Part shown: piece by piece, positions 18,376 through 28,231 of the stretch | Layout of the letters: every line of letters begins with the position of its first letter | Numbering within the stretch: the first letter of the stretch is position 1 | Source of the DNA: Chitinophaga sp. CF118 | GTDB taxonomy: Bacteria > Bacteroidota > Bacteroidia > Chitinophagales > Chitinophagaceae | DNA: 64,000 nt | NCBI RefSeq assembly: GCF_900112615.1 | Contig: NZ_FOMK01000004.1 | Span: 434,001 to 498,000, forward strand | Direction of reading: 5' to 3' | Notes under the pieces: model-generated | Database searches by the model: none | The model's input: the letters and a program-made list of their open reading frames with translations, nothing else | Told to the model about the DNA's origin: nothing | Made by a program: the position numbers and the translations under genes

Positions 18376-18689
18376 TTCATGATTATTTTGAGGGATGTAT
18401 AATGTTGCCTGTTGATCTTCTCCGGTAAAATAATGTTTCCAATGCTTCACCTGCCGGAAGAAGATGCTGCAGACAATTAGTTTTTCACAAATCTCTTTGT
18501 GATAAAAAGAACAGCTTTAAAAAGATTATTTTTCTTGTGTTCATAGTTTAACGTTTTTAAGTTTTAATAACGTGAAAAAAAGAGATGCCGGTTGACAGGG
18601 TTGATATTAAATATGGTATAATCAATACAAAAGCAGCGTGTATAGGTTACTCATAGCAGCATTTTAAATATAGTTATTTTGAGGGAAAA
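18376..18689. other. Intergenic region between chitinases 1 and 2
   Basis: About 350 bp lie between the chitinase 1 start and the chitinase 2 stop. Apart from the terminator hairpin at 18690-18717 I recognise no gene or consensus promoter. Chitinase 1 probably has its own promoter here. Confidence 0.4.
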
Positions 18690-18717
18690 ACCTGCCAGGT
18701 ATTGCTACCCGGCAGGT
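18690..18717 (-). terminator. Terminator hairpin after chitinase 2
   Basis: ACCTGCCAGGTA (18690-18701) and TACCCGGCAGGT (18706-18717) form a 12-bp stem with one mismatch and a TTGC loop, 7 bp past the stop codon of the gene ending at 18725. On the minus strand it is followed by a short T-rich stretch. Confidence 0.75.
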
Positions 18718-18724
18718 ATAAAAA

Positions 18725-19700
18725 TTACATACGTACAATCTTCGCACTGCCCTTACGGGTGCCTCTTGCATTACTTGTTTTGATAATCCATGTACCCTGT
18801 GGTACGCGGCTGATATCAAGACTTATTAACTGCTGACCTTTTGAACCGGCAGTATATTCTTTGTGTAATACAGGACTTGTTCCGTTCACGCTCCAGATTT
18901 CAACATATACTTTTTCAGCAGCAGTTGCATTCACCTGTAATTGCAGGGTTGAACCTGTAACCGGGTTAGGATATACAACCAGTGTCTGTAACTCTGTAGA
19001 TGGATTAACCAGGTTGTTAGCAGTAGTAGCTACCATCGCGCTGCTTGTGCAGGCGCCCAGTGGCTGCCACCACCAGTCAGCTGTACCTGGAGTAACATTG
19101 TACAATGAATTGGCAAGGCTCTGATAGAGGTAGCCATTGTACACTACTTTATCACCTATGTTGTAGATAGCCGGATATACTGCATAAGCAGGTACACCAG
19201 CACAGTTACCTGTACCACCTGTACCACTTGTTACAGTGATGCTTACTGTACCGCTGGTAGTAGTTGCACCGCCGTTATCTGTAGCCTTAGCTGTGAGGGA
19301 GTAAGTACCCGCAGCTACACTACCCCATGTATAAGAGTAAGGAGATGCAGTAGCTTCACCTAGTTTAGTGCTACCATTGTAGAATTCTACTTTAGCAATA
19401 GAACCATCAGCATCTGAAGCAGAAGCAGCGATAGTAACTGAAGCAGGTGCAGTGAATGTTGCACTTGCAGCAGGAGAAGTGATGCTTACTGCAGGAGATT
19501 GGTTATTGGGGTTAGTACCACCGCAATCTTTTACATATAACCATACCTGACCACTACCTGTGTGTGTATCTGGCTGCTCATTCTGCGTCCACCATTGTGC
19601 AGTGTAAACTTTACTGTTGTAAACAACCTGCATACCGCTGGTGTAAACATTGGCTGCAGCCCATGCAGCGATACCGTCGCAAGTACCACCACCGGTGCCA
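18725..19700 (-). repeat. Paralogous block shared with 21546-22520 (copy 1)
   Basis: The segment encoding CBM, Big_7, CBM and sorting domain aligns base for base with 21546-22520 of chitinase 3. Sub-blocks 18908-19206 and about 19430-19690 differ at only a handful of positions, while short stretches between them differ more. A patchwork of nearly identical and diverged stretches is typical of gene conversion. Confidence 0.85.
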
Positions 19701-20908
19701 TTCACTACGATAGCAATGATAGATGATGTGGTAGTAGCACCAGCATTATCAGTAGCCTTAGCAGTCAGGTTATAAGTACCTGCTGCTACATTTGTCCATG
19801 AATAAGAATAAGGACTTGCAGTAGCCTGACCAATTTTAGTTGACCCATAATAGAATTCAACTTTAGAAACAGATCCATCAGGATCTGAAGCAGAAGCAGT
19901 GATAGTAACAGAAGCGGGTGCATTAAATGAAGCATTTGCTGCAGGGGAGGTAATGTTCACTACAGGTGGTTTATTGCCTGTACCACCGCCTTTAACAACC
20001 ACTTCGTCATGGATAGCAGACAGCAAAGAATACTGATTGTCTTTAGGAAGATCCTGTGACAGTTCCCAGATCATGATACCACCTGCCTGATCGTATGCCA
20101 GGTCAACTTTGCTTTTCATGGTAGTGATACCATTATAGCCTACACCGTTGTAAGTATCAGCATAAGGGCTTCCTCCATTGTTAACGATTGTTGCATAAGA
20201 CTCCCAGCTTGGACGGCCATAAAAAGGAACACCTAATACTGTTTTAGAAGCAGGCAGACCTTTGTTTTTCCAGTAGCTGATAGACTGAGAAGCATATGTG
20301 TAAGTAGAGTGATCATAGTTGTTATAATCATATGCCATCAGGTTCAGGAAATCTACCTGAGAGAATACACTACTTGAAACACCATCACCACCGGTACCTA
20401 CTACCGCTGCTGTTAACAGCTTGCCCTGTGCATGTAGAGCAGTAGCCAGCTGTGTCATCAATGCGGTGTAGTTGCTGGAGGAAGTACCTGCGTCAGGATA
20501 TTCCCAGTCAATATCAGCACCATCCAGGTTGTACTGGCTTACAAAGTTCATGATATTGGTAGTGAAATTGGTACGATAAGTACTGTTACCCGCCAGTGAT
20601 TCAAATCCGCTGTCATCACCATTATTCCAGCCACCTACAGAGATCAGCACCTTTACGCCATTTGCATGAGCAGAAGATACCAGGCTTTGTAATTTGGAAG
20701 GATTTTCAATGCTCTGCAAACCACCGCTAGCGGTAGGCAACAGGAACGCGTAATTGATGTGGGTCAGTTTACTGTATTGTACCTGATCCAGTGAACCTGA
20801 CCAGGAAGGCACATAGCCGATTACCCTAAACTGGGCAAAAGAGGAAAGTGACGCGATAAGGAATGCACCGAACAGCATGCATGCTCTTATCCATTTTTTT
20901 GTTTGCAT
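18725..20908 (-). CDS. GH18 chitinase with two Ig-like (Big_7) and two CBM5/12-like modules and T9SS sorting domain
   Basis: The start is taken at ATG 20908 (MQTKKWIRACMLFGAFLIA to SFAQ), about 727 residues. The order is GH18 (about 27-310, catalytic DGADIDWEYP near 133), Ig-like Big_7 (about 318-405), chitin-binding CBM5/12-like module (about 410-465, with YTAQWWTQNEQP), second Big_7 (about 475-560), second CBM5/12-like module (about 570-625, ending DWWWQPLGAC) and a type A sorting domain (VVYPNPVTGSTLQLQ to KIVRM). It is a secreted, chitin-binding endo- or processive chitinase. The C-terminal half is almost identical in DNA to that of chitinase 3 at 21546-25640, which points to recent duplication or gene conversion. 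Confidence 0.95.
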   Translation of the reverse strand: MQTKKWIRACMLFGAFLIASLSSFAQFRVIGYVPSWSGSLDQVQYSKLTHINYAFLLPTASGGLQSIENPSKLQSLVSSAHANGVKVLISVGGWNNGDDSGFESLAGNSTYRTNFTTNIMNFVSQYNLDGADIDWEYPDAGTSSSNYTALMTQLATALHAQGKLLTAAVVGTGGDGVSSSVFSQVDFLNLMAYDYNNYDHSTYTYASQSISYWKNKGLPASKTVLGVPFYGRPSWESYATIVNNGGSPYADTYNGVGYNGITTMKSKVDLAYDQAGGIMIWELSQDLPKDNQYSLLSAIHDEVVVKGGGTGNKPPVVNITSPAANASFNAPASVTITASASDPDGSVSKVEFYYGSTKIGQATASPYSYSWTNVAAGTYNLTAKATDNAGATTTSSIIAIVVNGTGGGTCDGIAAWAAANVYTSGMQVVYNSKVYTAQWWTQNEQPDTHTGSGQVWLYVKDCGGTNPNNQSPAVSITSPAASATFTAPASVTIAASASDADGSIAKVEFYNGSTKLGEATASPYSYTWGSVAAGTYSLTAKATDNGGATTTSGTVSITVTSGTGGTGNCAGVPAYAVYPAIYNIGDKVVYNGYLYQSLANSLYNVTPGTADWWWQPLGACTSSAMVATTANNLVNPSTELQTLVVYPNPVTGSTLQLQVNATAAEKVYVEIWSVNGTSPVLHKEYTAGSKGQQLISLDISRVPQGTWIIKTSNARGTRKGSAKIVRM

Positions 20909-21001
20909 TTTTGTTTGTTTGAGGGATTTAAGATTTAAAGTTCTAATCATCAAGTAAAAATTATTATTTAATAAATGATTTCACATTATGCTTTTCGCCC
21001 T

Positions 21002-21196
21002 CTACATTCCGGCCAGTAGACCCTGCATGTAAAGCAGATACGCTAATACGGGATGGATTCGTATAAGTTGAGTATACTTTTTTCCCTCTGGCATCTTAGC
21101 GTACCTGTGTGATCCAACAGGAATGGCGATTTGTGCGGTTACACGCGATACGGTTGCAGATAACAATAGCATGCATAAGTAATTAAAGGCTCTCAT
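21002..21196 (-). CDS. Possible small secreted peptide (doubtful)
   Basis: From the ATG at 21196 the frame reads MRAFNYLCMLLLSATVSRV then TAQ, which looks like a signal peptide, followed by about 40 residues without a recognised domain. A longer version starting at 21292 overlaps a hairpin and is less likely. It lies in the 637-bp gap (20909-21545) between chitinases 2 and 3, where nothing else is recognised except the hairpin at 21271-21304. It may also be a decayed remnant or chance frame. Confidence 0.25.
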   Translation of the reverse strand: MRAFNYLCMLLLSATVSRVTAQIAIPVGSHRYAKMPEGKKYTQLIRIHPVLAYLLYMQGLLAGM

Positions 21197-21270
21197 TGAT
21201 CTTGGGCTTGAAGGCGTAAAAGATCTGCTCTGCATATCAAACATTAAACACGGCAGCGTTCTCTTTTTTA

Positions 21271-21304
21271 TATTCCGTTTGGATGCGTACATCCGAACGG
21301 AATA
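21271..21304. repeat. 15-bp hairpin in the gap between chitinases 2 and 3
   Basis: TATTCCGTTTGGATG (21271-21285) pairs with CATCCGAACGGAATA (21290-21304) around a 4-nt loop. The one non-Watson-Crick pair is a U-G wobble if the plus strand is transcribed and a C-A mismatch on the minus strand. It may be a regulatory or 5' UTR structure. No gene on the plus strand is evident. Confidence 0.6.
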
Positions 21305-21545
21305 TTGCTTTTAGCATAAGAGAATTATACCCGGAAATGTTGGATTTAGCATGGCAGTCTTATACCCTGCAATAGCTGGATGAGATACCTTTTGAGAGAG
21401 AAAGAGAGTTTGAGTAAAGTTTTTTTGCATAAAGAGTGGTTAATAGACTGGAAAATTATAAAAGATCAAATGCGAACTACGTATTGAAGCGTTTTTACCT
21501 GCTCTAATCCGTAGTCCGCAATTGATTGTGTTTATTGCTTACGTT

Positions 21546-22520
21546 TTACATGCGAATCATCTTAGCACTACCTTTACGGGTGCCTCTTGCATTGCTTGTT
21601 TTGATAATCCATGTACCCTGTGGTACGCGGCTGATATCAAGACTGATCACCTGCTGACCTTTTGCACCAGCAACATATTCCTTGTGTAATACAGGACTGT
21701 TACCGTTTACGCTCCAGATTTCAACATAGATCTTTTCAGCAGCAGTTGCATTCACCTGTAATTGCAGGGTTGAACCTGTAACCGGGTTAGGATATACAAC
21801 CAGTGTCTGTAACTCTGTAGATGGATTAACCAGGTTGTTAGCAGTAGTTGCTACCATCGCGCTGCTTGTGCAGGCGCCCAGTGGCTGCCACCACCAGTCA
21901 GCTGTACCTGGAGTAACATTGTACAACGAATTGGCAAGGCTCTGATAGAGATAGCCATTGTACACTACTTTATCACCTATGTTGTAGATAGCCGGATATA
22001 CTGCGTAAGCAGGTACACCAGCACAGTTACCGGTACCACCTGTATTACTTGTTACAGTGATACTTACTGCACTGCTGGTAGTAGTTGCACCGTTGTTATC
22101 TGTAGCCTTAGCTGTCAGGGAGTAAGTACCCGCAGCTACACTACCCCATGTATAAGAGTAAGGAGATGCAGTAGCTTCACCAATTTTAGCGCTGGCGCTA
22201 TAGAATTCAACTTTAGCAATAGAACCGTCAGCATCTGAAGCAGAAGCTGTGATGGTTACTGAAGCAGGAGCAGTGAATGTTGCACTTGCAGCAGGAGAAG
22301 TGATGCTTACTGCAGGAGATTGGTTATTGGGGTTAGTACCACCACAATCTTTTACATATAACCATACCTGACCACTACCTGTGTGTGTATCTGGCTGCTC
22401 ATTCTGCGTCCACCATTGTGCAGTGTAAACTTTACTGTTGTAAACAACCTGCATACCGCTGGTGTAAACATTGGCAGCAGTCCAGGCGGCGATACCGTCG
22501 CAAGTACCACCACCTGTGCC
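21546..22520 (-). repeat. Paralogous block shared with 18725-19700 (copy 2)
   Basis: This is the C-terminal part of chitinase 3 (CBM, Big_7, CBM, sorting domain). It matches the end of chitinase 2 almost base for base, for example 21729-22027 against 18908-19206. Confidence 0.85.
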
Positions 22521-25500
22521 GTTCACTGTGATAGCAACAGTTGCTGATGTTGTAACAGCGCCTGCGTTATCAGTAGCTTTGGCTGTAAGACTATAGCTGC
22601 CTGCTGCTACATTAGTCCATGAATAGGTATAGGGACTAGTAGAAGACTCACCGAGTTTAGTTGACCCGTTGTAGAATTCAACTTTAGAGACAGACCCATC
22701 TGCGTCTGAAGCAGAAGCAGTGATTGTAATTGAAGCTGGTGCATTAAATGAAGCACTTGCAGCGGGAGAAGTAATACTTACTACAGGTGACTGATTACCT
22801 GGGTTAGTAGTATTAGTGAAAAAGGGAGCATAGTTGGTTGCAAATTCTTTATTATTAACAGCGTCCCAGTTAACGGACCATGTCATAATACCACGCATTG
22901 CAGGGTAACCACCAGCTTTACGCAGGGTATAAGATCCACCGTAAGAAGTACCTTTCAGCAGGTAATTCAGGGCTTTCTTCACTTCTGCTACAGCAGTATA
23001 TCCGCTACCAGCAGCTGCAGGAGCAGCAGGTAAACCGAATGCTACCTGATCTTCACGCAATGCAGGGAAAGTTTGAGAGGTACCTGATACAGGGAAACCC
23101 TGTAACAGCATATCAGTCATAGCAACGATAAAGTCTGCAGTAGCAGAACTGTAAGTTTTATTATCCAGTCCGTTTACAGAACCAGTATTGTACAGTTGTG
23201 GCTGAATCCATGACAGTTCATTACGCAGACCGTAGATAATAGGCAGGTAAGCACCTACCAACGGAGAGTAAGTAGCACCGTAGGCTGTCTGAACGTAGTA
23301 CGTTTCAGGAGCCATTGTGAGAAGGGCGTTTTTACCCTGTGCTTTACGGTAAGCAATTACATCTTTTACCGCAGCGATCAGGTTCACAACTTTAGGTGTA
23401 GTTGGCGACATGAAGTTATTATCACCATTGTTCAGTACTAAAGAAGTACCCCCTTCGATATCAAGATCAAAACCATCGAAGTTGTAAGCATCCATTACAG
23501 ATTTCATACTGGAAATGAATGCCTGTTTCTTGGTATCGGTATCTAATACTACGATACCGGTTTCTCCACCAATAGATAATAATACTTTTCTACCCTGTGA
23601 CTGTAATGTTGCGATATCAGCTTTGAAATCGGCAACAGTAGCACCATCCGGAGTGAAAGATACAGTAGCATAGTCGCTGGCTGTTATACCAAAAGCAACT
23701 TCGATCACATTGTATCTTGAGTCCACATCTTTTAAGCGGATATATGGAGCAGAAGCCAGATTCCAGTTCTGCCAGTAACCAACAACTACACCACTGGTTG
23801 GATTATTAGTAGTGGTACTAACAGTTACTGAAACTGAAGAAGAAGTAGTAGTAGCTCCTAAGTTATCAGTAGCAATAGCTTTCAGTGCATAAGTACCCAC
23901 AGCAACATTACTCCAGGTATAGCTATAAGGAGAAGTAGTTGACTCTCCCAATTTAGTGGTTCCGTTATAGAATTCCACTTTAGCAACAGAACCATCGCTG
24001 TCTGTAGCAGTTGCTTTGATAGTGATGCTTCCGGGAGCAGTATAAGATGTACCTGCGGTAGGAGCCGTAAGATTAACTACAGGCGCTACGTTGGTGGGAG
24101 TAGTACCATCAGCAAATACAGCATTCAGCTTATTTACCAGTGGAGAAGTGGTAGATGGGCAATAGATCAGTTTACCTCTAGCAACCTGGTTGCTGGTCAT
24201 ATTCAACATATCACCGTATACCTGCCAAACGATCACACCAGCTAAAGAGTTGTCTTTAATGTACTTGGCTTTCTCACCTATAGAACGTTCGTTGTCATAG
24301 CTGAGGAAATACTTGCCATTAGTTTTGTAAGGCACTTTCGCTACATCATCCCAGTATTCAGTCCAACCGGAAGCTGTAGTTTTCAGGATGGCGCTGTAGT
24401 TAGGCGTACCATCCCACAGATCCAGAGCCCAGTTTGTGAAGTCGGCACATGTAGATACCGGACCATCAGGCTGTAATGTTACGGAAGTTTTTACAGTTGC
24501 TGCATTTAAGGCAGCTGTACCACTGGTAACCACACCACGGCCATAGAAAGGTGCACCGATGTTTACCTTTGCCATGTTCACGTTCAATGTTTTCAGACCT
24601 TTCACAGTAGCATCGATAGAGAAACCTGTGTATTCAGCACCCGGATAATCGTAAAGGGGAGCATTATGACCTGCTTTATTTGACCAACCACCGTTATAAT
24701 CGTAGGTCATCATGTTAAAGTAGTTCATTGAATTGTTCAGGCGTGCCCAGTCGAATCCAGACAGCTTGGAAGGAACGGCAGAAAACGCAGCTGTGATCAG
24801 TTTGTCTGAACCGATTGCAGCTCTTACAGCTTCTACCATAATAGCAAAGTTGGTATAATCAGCAGCGCTGTAATGTTCGATGTTCATACCAGCATTACCT
24901 GGATATTCCCAGTCGAAGTCAATACCATCAAAACCCATGCTGATCAGTTTTTTACAACCAGCTACGAAAGTTGCACGTTTAGTAGCATCAGCAGCCATTT
25001 CCGGATAGTGTTTACACATGCTCCAGCCGCCGATGGAAGCCATTACTTTTACACCTTTCTGGTGGGCCAGGTCAATTACACCCGGAGCACCGCCCTGTTT
25101 AGGCACTGATAACGGGAAAACGCCGGTAGCACCAGTATTTACGTTGCTCCAGCCGCTTCCTGCATTACGGTATCCCAGAGAGTAGGCATAACTACCATCT
25201 GAGATATAATACAGAGGAGCATCCAGTTCTCCGTACAACAGGTACATATCCCAGCTGCTGTAAATGTCTTCATTTACAAGGGCAGCGGGTTCCTGTACTG
25301 CACCTACCATGTAGATGCTCTTATTACGGTAATCACCACTGTGCAGTGATCCGTCTTTAGCTACGCCAAAGAAAGAGAAGTTCAGGATTGTGTACTGGGA
25401 GTAGTCTACGTTTAACTGGTTGTACCCACCTTTAGGTACGATGCCGTCAACGTTTTTCCAGGCATCCCATTGGGTGATGTAGCCGATCACCTGTTTCTTG

Positions 25501-25640
25501 TGGTTTTTGGTAGTAGCCGGAACTGTCGGGTTTACCTGGGCCAGCAATGACCCATAACCACATAATAGCAAAATGAGGGAAAAGAACCGCCTTGCATAGG
25601 TGCACGACAGGACATTACGAATGGTAACATTTACATTCAT
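21546..25640 (-). CDS. Multimodular chitinase with two GH18 catalytic domains and T9SS sorting domain
   Basis: From the ATG at 25640 the protein has about 1364 residues; a GTG two codons earlier is less likely. After the signal peptide (to about 35) comes a first GH18 domain (about 48-485, catalytic DGIDFDWEYP near 245), an Ig-like Big_7 (about 520-610), a second GH18 domain of a different subtype (about 620-945, catalytic DGFDLDIEGG near 727), then Big_7, CBM5/12-like, Big_7, CBM5/12-like and a type A sorting domain ending KMIRM. Two-GH18 T9SS chitinases are known in Bacteroidota (Flavobacterium johnsoniae ChiA type). The two active sites may act from different chain ends or as exo plus endo activities, which is inference. 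It is the largest enzyme of the chitin/glucan set. Confidence 0.95.
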   Translation of the reverse strand: MNVNVTIRNVLSCTYARRFFSLILLLCGYGSLLAQVNPTVPATTKNHKKQVIGYITQWDAWKNVDGIVPKGGYNQLNVDYSQYTILNFSFFGVAKDGSLHSGDYRNKSIYMVGAVQEPAALVNEDIYSSWDMYLLYGELDAPLYYISDGSYAYSLGYRNAGSGWSNVNTGATGVFPLSVPKQGGAPGVIDLAHQKGVKVMASIGGWSMCKHYPEMAADATKRATFVAGCKKLISMGFDGIDFDWEYPGNAGMNIEHYSAADYTNFAIMVEAVRAAIGSDKLITAAFSAVPSKLSGFDWARLNNSMNYFNMMTYDYNGGWSNKAGHNAPLYDYPGAEYTGFSIDATVKGLKTLNVNMAKVNIGAPFYGRGVVTSGTAALNAATVKTSVTLQPDGPVSTCADFTNWALDLWDGTPNYSAILKTTASGWTEYWDDVAKVPYKTNGKYFLSYDNERSIGEKAKYIKDNSLAGVIVWQVYGDMLNMTSNQVARGKLIYCPSTTSPLVNKLNAVFADGTTPTNVAPVVNLTAPTAGTSYTAPGSITIKATATDSDGSVAKVEFYNGTTKLGESTTSPYSYTWSNVAVGTYALKAIATDNLGATTTSSSVSVTVSTTTNNPTSGVVVGYWQNWNLASAPYIRLKDVDSRYNVIEVAFGITASDYATVSFTPDGATVADFKADIATLQSQGRKVLLSIGGETGIVVLDTDTKKQAFISSMKSVMDAYNFDGFDLDIEGGTSLVLNNGDNNFMSPTTPKVVNLIAAVKDVIAYRKAQGKNALLTMAPETYYVQTAYGATYSPLVGAYLPIIYGLRNELSWIQPQLYNTGSVNGLDNKTYSSATADFIVAMTDMLLQGFPVSGTSQTFPALREDQVAFGLPAAPAAAGSGYTAVAEVKKALNYLLKGTSYGGSYTLRKAGGYPAMRGIMTWSVNWDAVNNKEFATNYAPFFTNTTNPGNQSPVVSITSPAASASFNAPASITITASASDADGSVSKVEFYNGSTKLGESSTSPYTYSWTNVAAGSYSLTAKATDNAGAVTTSATVAITVNGTGGGTCDGIAAWTAANVYTSGMQVVYNSKVYTAQWWTQNEQPDTHTGSGQVWLYVKDCGGTNPNNQSPAVSITSPAASATFTAPASVTITASASDADGSIAKVEFYSASAKIGEATASPYSYTWGSVAAGTYSLTAKATDNNGATTTSSAVSITVTSNTGGTGNCAGVPAYAVYPAIYNIGDKVVYNGYLYQSLANSLYNVTPGTADWWWQPLGACTSSAMVATTANNLVNPSTELQTLVVYPNPVTGSTLQLQVNATAAEKIYVEIWSVNGNSPVLHKEYVAGAKGQQVISLDISRVPQGTWIIKTSNARGTRKGSAKMIRM

Positions 25641-25923
25641 TATCACTGGTTTTGTTTAGACGATATGGACCTACATTGCTCTCTAACGGTTATCACTGCA
25701 AATAAAGGATCAGCCGGGTTCTAAAGGCTTTTCAGACTGATCGCCACATAGGTTGTGTGCAGAGGATAAGACCGGGTTTCATAGAATAATGACGTTTATT
25801 AAACGTATATGGTTAAGAATATGTCATGTCTTTTAAACACTCTATCAAGCTCTCACGATAAAGATGTCGTGTGTAATATGGTATGGTACTATCTAAAAAG
25901 TATTTTTTTTCCCCACTAAACAG
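25641..25923. other. Intergenic region upstream of the double-GH18 chitinase
   Basis: About 280 bp hold the presumed promoter and 5' UTR of the chitinase at 21546-25640. I see no consensus promoter, hairpin or small gene that I would defend. Confidence 0.4.
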
Positions 25924-25954
25924 GAAGCCCTCCCGGAAATACCGGGAGGGCTTC
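25924..25954 (-). terminator. Intrinsic terminator after the OmpA-family gene
   Basis: GAAGCCCTCCCGG (25924-25936) and CCGGGAGGGCTTC (25942-25954) form a perfect 13-bp GC-rich stem with a 5-nt loop, 24 bp past the stop codon at 25979. It probably ends the three-gene transcript from 31008. Confidence 0.85.
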
Positions 25955-25978
25955 TTTATAAAACTATTGACTTTATTA

Positions 25979-28219
25979 TTAATGTATGATACTCAACATT
26001 GTACGTCTGCTGGCCTGATATTGACGTTCTGTACATGGTACTCCTTTACCGCAAGGATCTTCAGGATCTTTACCGATATTTTGATAGTACAGTTTGTTGG
26101 AAGGGATTCCTTTTTTAATCAGGTAGTCAATTACAGCATAACAACGTAATGCGGAGAGATCTTTATTATAAGCATCTGAACCGCGGGCATCCGTATAAGA
26201 ACGAACCATTAGTTTCCAGTCAGGATACTGACCCAGAACCACGGCTACTCTATCCAGCATTTCTCTTGAAGCAGTAGTAAGTGTAGCACTGTTAAAGTCA
26301 TAGTAGAACTTCAGATGCTCCATCTTATCCAGAATAGCATTATCCATATCAGATAAAGGCTGTGACTCTGCCTTTGGCGCAGCAACTGGTTTGGCTACCG
26401 GAGTTTTTGCTGCCACAGCAGGAACAGTAACAGAATCGATAAGCGGTTCTGGTTTACCAGTCTGATGTCTGCCTGTTAACACTGGTGGTGTACCCGTAGA
26501 TACTATAACTGGAGCTGTGATAGGAGCTGATACCGGTGATTTATATGGAGAGGTTACTACCGGGTCTGCTTCTGGTTCAGCAGCTGTAGTAGCCCCTGTA
26601 AGAACAGATGCTTTTTTCTTTTTTGATTTAGCTACAGGCTCTGAAACCGGAGCAGCCACTAATGGTGCAGCAACCGGAACAACTGGCGCAGCTACAGGTA
26701 TCACAACCGGAGGTTTGTTGCTGGCTACGATAACAGATTCTTTTACAGGCTTTTCCGGTATTGGTCTGTCAGGAATGATCTCTGCAGGTTTAGCAGGTTC
26801 TTTGCTCGCTAAGATTTCCTTGTCTGGCACCGGTGAAGGATCTGTATAAGGTTGTATACCACCAGCACCGTTAAATCTTTCTGCGAAATGTGTATCCATG
26901 AAACGGTAGACATCATCACTACCACCACCACCGGGGCGGTTAGATGCGAAATATCCTTCGTACATATTTGCTTTCATGATGAAGCCCAGGTCATCTCCAC
27001 CGGAGTTAAACGGTGCGCGGAGATTTTGCAGGATGGTCCAGTCTGTCTTTTCACCAGTAGCGCGGAAGAGATCAAATCCTCCCATACCAGGATGACCTTT
27101 ACTTGAGAAATACAGAACTCCATTTTCGTTGTAGGTAGGGAATGCTTCGTCAAAAGGTGTATTGATAAAGGGACCACAGTTTTTGGGTTTACCCCATCTT
27201 CCATTCTTTGATTTCTCACTATACCAAATATCCATTTTACCTTGTCCGCCATTTCTGTTGGACGCGAAATACATGGTTTGTCCGTCACGGCTGAGTGCAA
27301 CCTGTCCGGTAGAACTACCTGAATTATTGATTTCTTTCAGTGGTTCCAGCGGGCGCCATTCATCACCGGTTTTTACAGACCAGAAGATCATCATTATACG
27401 CTCACCATTTACAGGACCACGTTTTCTGCGGTTAGCGATATCTTTCTGCCATGAATTAAGTGTAACATATAAGGTGTCTTCTCTGGGATTGAAGCAGATG
27501 GGACCAACGTGATATGGTACTTTACCTAACACTTCGGGTAATATTTCTTCTACATAAGTATTAGCTACACCCTGTGCGTATTGTTTAAACAAATATGCTT
27601 TGAAGTATGGTTGATTGGTACGTGCATCGATTGCCGGGTTACGTTCCGGAGTGGAGTTCATGGACATTTTGCGATATCCGTTAGATACGAGCAGAAGGCC
27701 TTGTCTTGTTACACCACTCACCCAGTCTGCACCGGAGGAACTTAGTTCCTTGATATTCTCCATAGCCATATCAATCCTTTCAGATTTCCATGCTATAGCA
27801 CTATCACAACCTGCCAGCATAATATTTTTAAGGCGCATGCTATCAGCCTTACCACTTTTAAATTTGTTGATTTGTTCTTTTGCTTCAACATATTTACCAG
27901 TGCTCTTCAGAACTTCACCATATAACAGGTGTACTGAGGAAGGGCAATCTGGTCTTGCCTGCAGACGTTGATACCAGTTTCCTGCATCATCATATTGTCC
28001 GATCTTGCTATAACATGCTGCCACTTTCATGAGTATCTCAGCAGCATGTTTACCTTTAGCCTTTTGCGCCACTTTGGTATACAAGGCTCCGGCAGCAGCA
28101 TATTCCTGTCTTTCAAAAGCCTCATCAGCCATCACCCGAACACTTTTCTGCTCCTGGCCAAACAGCAACACCGGAAACAACATCGTGGTGCATAATATTA
28201 TCGCGTAACAACGTAGCAT
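25979..28219 (-). CDS. TPR / PD40 beta-propeller / OmpA family protein (PorE-like T9SS-associated component)
   Basis: The 746-residue protein has a signal peptide ending LLFGQ without a lipobox, TPR-like helices (about 25-145), a PD40/WD40-like propeller (about 160-450, with blades such as GQVALSRDGQTMYFASNRNG and NGVLYFSSKGHPGMGGFDLF), a long Pro/Val/Ala/Lys-rich linker (about 465-620) and an OmpA-like peptidoglycan-binding domain (about 630-746: SYTDARGSDAYNKDLSALR). In known systems PorE has TPR, propeller and OmpA parts and anchors T9SS components to peptidoglycan. Here a disordered linker stands where PorE has a further folded domain. It follows the PorP/SprF gene by 12 bp, so the pair probably forms a dedicated envelope complex for the type B effector upstream. 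Confidence 0.85.
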   Translation of the reverse strand: MLRCYAIILCTTMLFPVLLFGQEQKSVRVMADEAFERQEYAAAGALYTKVAQKAKGKHAAEILMKVAACYSKIGQYDDAGNWYQRLQARPDCPSSVHLLYGEVLKSTGKYVEAKEQINKFKSGKADSMRLKNIMLAGCDSAIAWKSERIDMAMENIKELSSSGADWVSGVTRQGLLLVSNGYRKMSMNSTPERNPAIDARTNQPYFKAYLFKQYAQGVANTYVEEILPEVLGKVPYHVGPICFNPREDTLYVTLNSWQKDIANRRKRGPVNGERIMMIFWSVKTGDEWRPLEPLKEINNSGSSTGQVALSRDGQTMYFASNRNGGQGKMDIWYSEKSKNGRWGKPKNCGPFINTPFDEAFPTYNENGVLYFSSKGHPGMGGFDLFRATGEKTDWTILQNLRAPFNSGGDDLGFIMKANMYEGYFASNRPGGGGSDDVYRFMDTHFAERFNGAGGIQPYTDPSPVPDKEILASKEPAKPAEIIPDRPIPEKPVKESVIVASNKPPVVIPVAAPVVPVAAPLVAAPVSEPVAKSKKKKASVLTGATTAAEPEADPVVTSPYKSPVSAPITAPVIVSTGTPPVLTGRHQTGKPEPLIDSVTVPAVAAKTPVAKPVAAPKAESQPLSDMDNAILDKMEHLKFYYDFNSATLTTASREMLDRVAVVLGQYPDWKLMVRSYTDARGSDAYNKDLSALRCYAVIDYLIKKGIPSNKLYYQNIGKDPEDPCGKGVPCTERQYQASRRTMLSIIH

Positions 28220-28231
28220 ACTCTTTTAAAA

